From Adiantum capillus-veneris (Eukaryota; Streptophyta; Polypodiopsida; Polypodiales; Pteridaceae): a stretch of DNA of 64,000 bases. The stretch is taken from NCBI GenBank assembly GCA_014529385.2, contig CM043963.1, forward strand, positions 441,501-505,500. Reading direction: 5' to 3'. The position numbers were made by a program, and so were the translations under genes. Shown one piece after another: positions 57,310-64,000 of this stretch. Each line of letters opens with the position of its first letter. The stretch's first letter is position 1. The notes under the pieces are model-generated. The model was given only the letters and a program-made list of their open reading frames with translations. It was not told the DNA's origin and ran no database searches.

Positions 57310-58347
57310 TGATAGCCGTTTTTCGGCTTTCCATAATTGCCATAGTAAGCTACCTCACCCTACCAAATTCACCCAAACACTATGGCTATCCCTACCATTT
57401 CACTGTAAATAGGCGTGTGTGAGTTAGGGGGCTTTTCCCATATCTTCTTTAAATCCTCAGCTAGCTAGTCACTGGGCTAGTTGAGTCAAAAAAATAAAAA
57501 ATATTATGGCCCATTTGTGTGTAAATATTACATTATATATATGGCCTAAATATAGAGATTTTTATAATTATTCTGGTATTTTATTTAAATATTTATACTT
57601 AGGTGTGTGTTATATTAAACCTGTGTATGCCTTCTTTCATCCTCTTACACCATAAGTATATTTTTTGCCAATATGTACATACTCTAACCTTATATTTTTC
57701 CTTTATACAAATCACTCCCACATTTTCACCCTCACCCTCGTGAAAACAAAAAATTGATTTCTACTCATTGGTCACGTTTATTATATTATTTACTTGCATA
57801 TCTTTTCCTCTTTCACCCAAAATAATTCAAAGAGGGACCATATCATATGATTCCAATATCTTTCCATATCCATAACTCCTCCATATTTTTATTATTATTT
57901 TTACTCATTATTCTAACACCATGTGCTCATTGAGCTAAAGTCCATGAATAGTCCATACACTAGTCCCACCATGTATATATTTCTTTATTCACCAATAATC
58001 CTCCTCCATGCATGTGTCAAGGGAAACTTGGATGCTTTGTATTATGATATGACAAAGTAGGGGCTCACTCTTGGATGCATTGTACAAATTCAACAAAGGA
58101 GGGGGCCACTGAAGACTTTTTGTGAAGAAAAAACAGGTCTTTTGGTGGGATTTTTAATATCCATCTCCACTCCGAATTTGGAGCGGTGGTCAAAAGTGAA
58201 AATGTAGCCCACGCTTTGAATAATCACCTCAAATGTTTTCATGATTTTTAGAGCTACCAACGGTGAGATATGATTTTTTGAGTGGACCCTAGTCTGCCCA
58301 CTTTTCTCACAAGTAGCCCATAGTCTTCTCTCACCTCTTTCCACACT

Positions 58348-58386
<39 letters not shown>

Positions 58387-59967
58387 ACACATTTCTCTCA
58401 ATCCCTCACTCAAACCTGCACCTTCAATGGTTTCTCTCACCTTCTTCACCATTAACCTCCCCACTTACTTCCATAGCTCTCATATGAGCTCTACATGTAC
58501 ATACACCATCTCTATGCCTCTCTCTATTATCTCCAAAGTACAATTCCATCTTACTCCTTATATATATACATACATTCAGCATGTGTACCATGCTTAACCT
58601 CTACAAATCAAGAGATCTCATCAACGGAATTACCATTTTCATCACGATGATCAACCTTGGTGGGGGTGGCGTAAAGAAGAGAAGACGAAGAAGAAGATCG
58701 ATAGTCATTTTGAGAACCTACACAAGTAAGTCCAAAACTTCTTCAAGCTTCACCATCACAAGGATTTGCTCACTTCATTCAACCATCTTACTCCAACCAT
58801 CCACCCCATTCTACCCATTGTAAATATATCATTAACTTTCTAGTGATTACTAACACTAACCACTAACATACTAACACAAAATAGCATTGACCTAACCATA
58901 AAAAACACCTCACCTCAAGACATGTACAAAGTAACTCTCTCTCTCTCTCTCTCTCTCTCCCTACTTAAAACTTTACTTTCACCTTATCTACCATCAATAA
59001 TGCTCTTTTTTGAGCCCACATCCATGACTCAAGCAGACAAAGAAGGCCCGCAATGTTTTGATATTCAAAAAAATCATAATCCTAATTTGTTAGCTTGTAA
59101 ATTAGGGTTTTCAATCATCTTAATGAGGCCCCTCTCCTTCTTGTAAAACAACCTCCAATACCTCACATAGCACCCCAACACTCTATGCATGAGGAGAGAC
59201 TTAGGTGTAGCAACCACTTGTGAGCTTCACTCTTGGTGTGAGAGAAGCCTTCAAGCTACACATTGCAAGTGACAGAGCGTGAGTTCCACAATTCTCAAAA
59301 CCACTATTGTATATGCTCATTCATCATCAATAAATTGAGGTTTAGTGCATCAAAGGTGTGATTCGACGTTCAAATCTTCGTCCTTCCATTTGTGCAATAT
59401 GGTTTGGTGAATTCAAGGTGACTTGTGTATTTTGAGTTTTTATCGGTTGATCTTGATTTTAGAAACTGTTTTAGTGTGTTTTTCATTGCCAGTTTTTTGT
59501 CCATTGTAAGAGGGTATTGTGGTGAGAGGTCTCCCACACCCTAAGACATTTTGTGTGTGTGTTTTGGCAATGTTTAGCAATCACTAAGCATTAAGTGAGT
59601 TTTGTACAAGTTCTACGATAGCATCATAACGAACCATCTCCATTTGCAAGTCACAAATAAGGTATTACGCAAGATCCTTTCCTCCCTCTCTTTTCTTTGC
59701 TTTAGCTCTCTCTGGTCCATTTCATGTGTGTCTTGGTGTGAGGTTGCTTGTGTGTGTTGTGTGGTGCATCTTCTTGGTTGTGCCAAAATCTCTCTTGCAT
59801 CCTAGTTCGCATACCATAACTAGGTGGTGCCCCTATCTTGTTTGGGTTTGGCTGTGGGTTTGTTGTTGTGTTGTGCTTGTGGTTGCCCCAGCCCCAATTG
59901 AACAGCACGGGAGCCTTGAGGGGTGTTTAGAGGTCGCCTCTCTTGTTGCCCACCCCGGACCGCCTCA
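57310..59967 (+). mobile_element. Probable 2.66-kb solo LTR in LINE-B
   Basis: Ends TGATAGCCG...CCGCCTCA (TG..CA), flanked by GTAT (57306-57309 and 59968-59971). Excision with one GTAT restores LINE-B codons ...PLVFMISR. It has no long ORF and no internal second LTR. A TATATATACAT stretch at 58559-58570 and an AATAAA-like ATCAATAAATTG at 59324-59335 suit an LTR. It also holds (AC)n at 58354-58392. Orientation is not certain. Confidence 0.65.
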
Positions 59968-61000
59968 GTATTTATGATATCCCGGATGATTAGAACCAAG
60001 GCATCTGTACCACATGCGATTATTCGAGCGGAGGTAGCCGCCCCTCCTATAGAGATTGAGGCTCTTACAAGATCAGTGTCCTTTATGCACAATCTATGGG
60101 ATACACATAGAGGCAGGTATACTAGACAAGCTCTTGAGTCCTCTAGACAGTTAGTGATGCAGGGAGATGCATCATGTTGGTATGCACAGATGACCTCATG
60201 GTTTTAGAGGCATGGTCTCAGCATGGATAGATTGCCTCCCTTTGGCAGTATTCCCTGGATACACCCTCCCTGCCTGTCACACGGACGAAGATCACTAGAC
60301 TCATTCGTCAGGATCTTATACATTTGGACACCAGGAGGACATGGGTAGAGTCGATACAAGAGTTGGGCACGAAGATGGCTTTCTACAAAGAGCACCTTCT
60401 CCAAATTTCAGGGGATGGGTTTGTGACTCGTCCGAACTACATGGACACTCATTTATCTCATGTTCTGCGATGTGCTATTGGTCAGATTCGCACATCCTCA
60501 CACCAGCTAGAGATTGAGACAGGTAGATTCAAAGGGATACCACCAGAGTCTAGGATATGTCAACTATGCAGTAGAGATCCATAGACAGAGCTACACTACA
60601 TATGCCACTGCACTGTGTATTATGAGATACGAGGGCGCTTCCATTGCTTATTCAGGGAGGGTTTTGGACCCCTAGATAGAGTCATGAGGTATCAGGACCA
60701 GAGATGCCTTGGCTTATATCTACTTGAGCTACACCGACATAGAGACAGTCTATTGGGGAGACATGGAGTACGACAGTCGCAGAGATAGATCACAAACTTC
60801 TTTGGATCGAGGGAGCCAAGAGACCAACCACCAGCACAGGGTTGTATCCGCATTCATACCAGAGGAACCCTCATTGATAGGGCGATTGAGCTCGGGAGAT
60901 CGAGACGACCACGACCGAGACACAAAAGCACACTACATCGACGGAGACTCCAGCAAAGGATCAGAGGCATTCTAGCACGACACCCAGATTGTCATTGAGG
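59968..61000 (+). pseudogene. LINE-B ORF2 part 3: C-terminal domain
   Basis: It resumes FMISRMIRTKASVPHAIIRA, shifts frame near 60205 and continues MDTHLSHVLRCAIGQIR, then CQLCSRDP, a stop, and LHYICHC. This is a CCHC zinc knuckle of the type at the end of LINE ORF2 proteins. A basic tail ends near 61000, followed by a 3' UTR and the T/C-rich tail. Confidence 0.8.
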
Positions 61001-61164
61001 TCCTATTCTACATTTCACATTTCACACTTCATTTTAGTTTTCATTTTTACTTTCAGTACTTTTTGTACTTGTACTTCAGACATTGTATTAGATTCACCAC
61101 TTTGTATATGATGGTCTCATAGGTCATTTTGGCCTTTTGAAGACGTTAATATATCATTTCATTT

Positions 61165-61165
61165 C

Positions 61166-61202
<37 letters not shown>

Positions 61203-61613
61203 GGAGAGGCAATGCAGCAAGGAGAGCAGCTCGAGTGGGAATTTTGTAGCACATCCGTTCTTCATCGACTACCTCTAAGTGCCCTCTAATTCTAGAGCTC
61301 CAACTTTTATAGCAAGAGCACCACTGGTTGGGCCTCTACAAGCCTATCTCCCCAGAGTAATCATGCCACACTTATCATCTTTCTTTAAAGGTATACGCAT
61401 TATAGGACACAAAGATCACTTGTTTTGACACACCATTAGTAGAGTTTATCATCCACCATGGCTAGAATAATTGCAAAAGGCATTTGAACATGAGGCTTAT
61501 TTGATAAATGAGGAACAACATATACAACTATTCATGAGAAACATGCGACAATCGCCATGAAGATTGTAGGCATAAACATGATGCATAATGACACTACTAC
61601 ACACAAAATCTCT

Positions 61614-61666
<53 letters not shown>

Positions 61667-62400
61667 CAAAGCTTTATGGCTCACTTCAGATAGTTGCAAT
61701 CGCACATTTTGCCTTATCATTAGGAGTGGAATACCACTAAAAATCTTCATCCTACGAGACTCACTAAAAATGGCCTATTGGAGTACAAGAAGGTTAGAAT
61801 TGACTCTTGGAGCATATATCTTCTATGTTAGTCAAATTTTCAAAAGTTCAATCCTAATTGCAACATTTATAACATAATGCAAATTCCCCATTTTTGTGTA
61901 TTTTCTATCACCATAAATATCATGCACAACAACAAGTTTTCCTAGTTTATCTATTACATGCTTTAAACTGCACGCAACAAAAATGTACGGTTATACATAT
62001 TACCAGTGATTTAATGTAATTGGCACTTTGCACCTTTACAATATTCCTCAGTGTTGCACCATAGGATATTGATATCATTATTTATCTTGCTTCATGTTGC
62101 CTTATTTATTTTCTTGTGTATGAAATCTTTGTTGATATTTTTCCTAATCCTTGGTTGTGCATGGTTAAAGTTATTAGAGGGTACTTAATAATATGCCAGA
62201 ATTTGATACCAACATTGTTCCATTAGGAGACATATGTTTAGCCTATCCTAAAGGCGGATGTTCATAAATTTTATCAAGTTCAATTAGTATCTACGGATTA
62301 GCTTTATTCTTTAATTATCACTCTTATGACTCTTTACCAACAATTATAAGTATGTAGCTATACAAAGTTGTATTTAGGGATACATTTTTTACTATAAGGA
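61165..62400. other. Intergenic, (TC)n tracts, no gene
   Basis: (TC)n at 61168-61200 (end of the LINE-B tail) and 61618-61666. No supportable ORF elsewhere. Confidence 0.6.
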
Positions 62401-62411
62401 CAGGGGTCCTA

Positions 62412-62670
62412 CAGGCAAGGCCACCGGCAAGGCCGGATAGTGTGTATTCTAGGGAGATGCTATAAGATAGCATGGTTGGGTGGATCCTAGCACACAAAAT
62501 TACTCCCGTCTTTTCAATGGTATCCGATAAAGGGGAAAGGCGTGTTGCATGTGCATGGGACGGGCAAGGCCGCCCACACGGTCGAGCAGTGTGTATGCTA
62601 GGGGGAGGCTATAAGATAGCATGGTTGGGTGGAGACTAGCACACGGAATTACTCCCCTCCTTTCATTGAC
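62412..62670 (+). repeat. Direct repeat of about 150 bp, two copies
   Basis: Both copies share GGGCAAGGCC-like starts, AGTGTGTAT-CTAGGG, CTATAAGATAGCATGGTTGG and AATTACTCCC. They start at about 62417 and 62567. Confidence 0.85.
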
Positions 62671-62916
62671 AGATCCAAAATTAAGTAATCGGACTAGTTT
62701 TTCATTTGGAATTATTGATCAAGCTTAGTACTACTTTGACACCACACCATTATCTACCAATTACCCTAATTTTGTAAATGTTTTTTCAACTTTTTAGGAC
62801 CTTGATTATCCATTTTTTTGTACTTAACTTTTCCTACTTTTATTCCTCTCTTACAGGCAAACAATCCTAACTTCTCATCAATTTAATCATTAATGGCCTT
62901 CAAAGTAATGATGTGT

Positions 62917-63927
62917 TTAGTGTGTAGTTGTTGTTGAATCTAACAAGAAAACATTTCTAGTGCTTTGTCTTTGAGAAACACTTTTGGAAACAATATAAGC
63001 TAAGTACATTGCAATCATATCTTCATCAATTCCAGACTCAACCTCTGACTCTGCTTCTGATTTAGAGCTGTGCTTGCTCCTTGATTTTGACCTGGTCATA
63101 TCAAGTCTTTTTTCAACCCTTGCTACAGCTGTGACCAAATTGTTGAATCCACCTACAATGTCTATGTTGGCCACAACATTCTTCAATCCCTTTCTTAGGC
63201 CTTTTAGAAAATAACCTGCTAACATCTCATATGTGGGTCTCTCATTACCCTATAATCTCTCCACCAAAAATCTAAATTTTTGAGCATAATCCTCCACCAA
63301 CATACTTCACTGTCTACTGTCCCTAATTTTCTTTAGAATATTAGTCGGTGTTTTTTCTTTTCTGAATCTCTGTAAGAATGCTACTCTGAGTGCAGCATAA
63401 GTTGCAAAATGTGCAATTCCATATTGGCTAAACCAACTCATTGCTTTATCTTCCAGTGTTGCTGCAAATTGTTGCAATTTAATATCATCACCATATACTT
63501 CCTGATGTCCACTAGCTTGCCACTTGATCTCAAATTGAGCTAGATGACAATCTGTATTTTCACCTGATTTTCCTCTAAATTTTGTTGCTTTAACCTTGGG
63601 TCTAAGAGGTGGTTGAGCCATAGGGGGAGGCTGAGGTACTCTCGTAGGTCTTTTCCTGGTAGATATCTATAGTGGGTCAAAGTGGAGTCTTCTTCTACTT
63701 CTTGTAGATCTTGCTATCAAGAGTAGAGCCCCAAGAAATTTTCCCACCTGCCTTCTTGTTGATGATACTAAATTCTCCCCTACCTGATTCCCTAGTTGCA
63801 CTTCCGAGACATCCATTTTGACTTCTTTCTCTATTGTATCTTCATAATGTAAAGGATCGATATTCCCTGCTTGGGTCTGAGCCCTTGTGTAATAGACCCT
63901 AGATACCCTTCTTGGTCGCTCCGACAA
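62917..63927 (-). pseudogene. Ty3/gypsy-type gag, dead
   Basis: One frame from ATG 63927 (MSERPRRVSRVYYTRAQTQA) to 62917 with stops at 63667, 63307 and about 63255. It contains the retrotransposon gag block: TKFRGKSGENTDCHLAQFEI, LEDKAMSWFSQYG, LRVAFLQRFRKEKTPTNILK and YEMLAGYFLKGLRKGLK, then a Ser/Lys/Glu-rich end (SRSKHSSKSEAESEVES). No zinc knuckle is seen before the end. Pol is not in the window, and since the gene reads leftward the remainder has been lost. It is unrelated in sequence to the gag at 24370. Confidence 0.8.
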
Positions 63928-64000
63928 ACATCATCAGTTAATGAAACAGAGGTACCCATAGCAATGATGACATTGAGAGAATTCTGACCAAACCCTAACA

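Larger units (their letters stand above)
38590..61160 (+). mobile_element. LINE-B, split by two insertions
   Basis: ORF1 (38590-40438), then ORF2 in three pieces: 40469-42350, 56621-57309 and 59968-61000, ending in a (ATTTC)n/(TC)n tail at about 61150-61200. The intervening blocks are a TIR transposon (42350-56620) and a probable solo LTR (57310-59967). Removing both, with one copy of each target duplication, restores a continuous reverse transcriptase frame across both joints. The LINE's own sequence is about 5.6 kb. Several stops and one frameshift make it inactive. The 5' end is not defined. Confidence 0.88.

Noticed and set aside
57310-59967. Small ORFs and splice-like signals suggesting a host gene
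   Set aside because: The block inserted cleanly in LINE-B with TG..CA ends and a GTAT duplication, so it is better explained as LTR sequence.

Overview
The window looks like a block of a large plant nuclear genome made almost entirely of nested transposable elements. I see no ordinary host gene, rRNA, tRNA or CRISPR array. The evidence for a plant is the CACTA (En/Spm) elements with tnp2 and tnpA-like genes, Ty1/copia elements primed by initiator tRNA-Met, a gag-only LTR element with the plant-type priming site TGGCGCCG..GCCGGGG, L1-type LINEs with a coiled-coil/RRM ORF1, and many long (AG)n, (TC)n, (GT)n and (TA)n tracts. A fern or another very large plant genome would fit, but the species cannot be fixed from the sequence alone.

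Layout. 1-2470: the 5' half of LINE-A on the minus strand. 2471-12663: a decayed CACTA element (CACTA-2, plus strand) hit by a copia element (Copia-1, minus strand). A tandem duplication of about 5.9 kb left two CACTA-2 heads, one full Copia-1 body and one solo LTR flanked by GCACC. 12980-13429: a 450-bp foldback element. 14784-22399: CACTA-1, nearly complete, with a six-exon tnp2-type transposase carrying one early stop and an intact three-exon tnpA-like gene. 22774-30223: a young gag-only LTR retrotransposon with one 1202-codon ORF. 30229-38300: degraded sequence with a Ty3/gypsy pol relic, repeats and a broken unknown ORF. 38590-61160: LINE-B, split by two insertions that can be removed to restore its reading frame. 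61200-64000: repeats and a dead gypsy gag.

The most unusual object is the larger insertion in LINE-B, 42350-56620. It is a terminal-inverted-repeat DNA transposon (about 9.2 kb without a later copia insertion). It carries a multi-exon RNase H-fold transposase relic, two unrecognised plus-strand genes, a near-perfect 93-bp-arm hairpin at its centre, and an intact, intronless, TATA-box-driven gene for a histone H3-like protein of 279 residues. That protein keeps the ARTKQT start and a full-length H3 histone fold, separated by a roughly 170-residue non-histone linker. The foldback at 12980-13429 has the same terminal sequence (ATTAGG-AAAA-TTGGAC...GGGGCC), which points to a mobile family with non-autonomous members. 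A histone H3 variant as transposon cargo is the best candidate here for an undescribed system.

Relative ages: LINE-B is oldest, then the histone-carrying transposon, then Copia-2 inside it (LTRs about 4 percent apart by hand count). The gag-only element is younger (about 2 percent).
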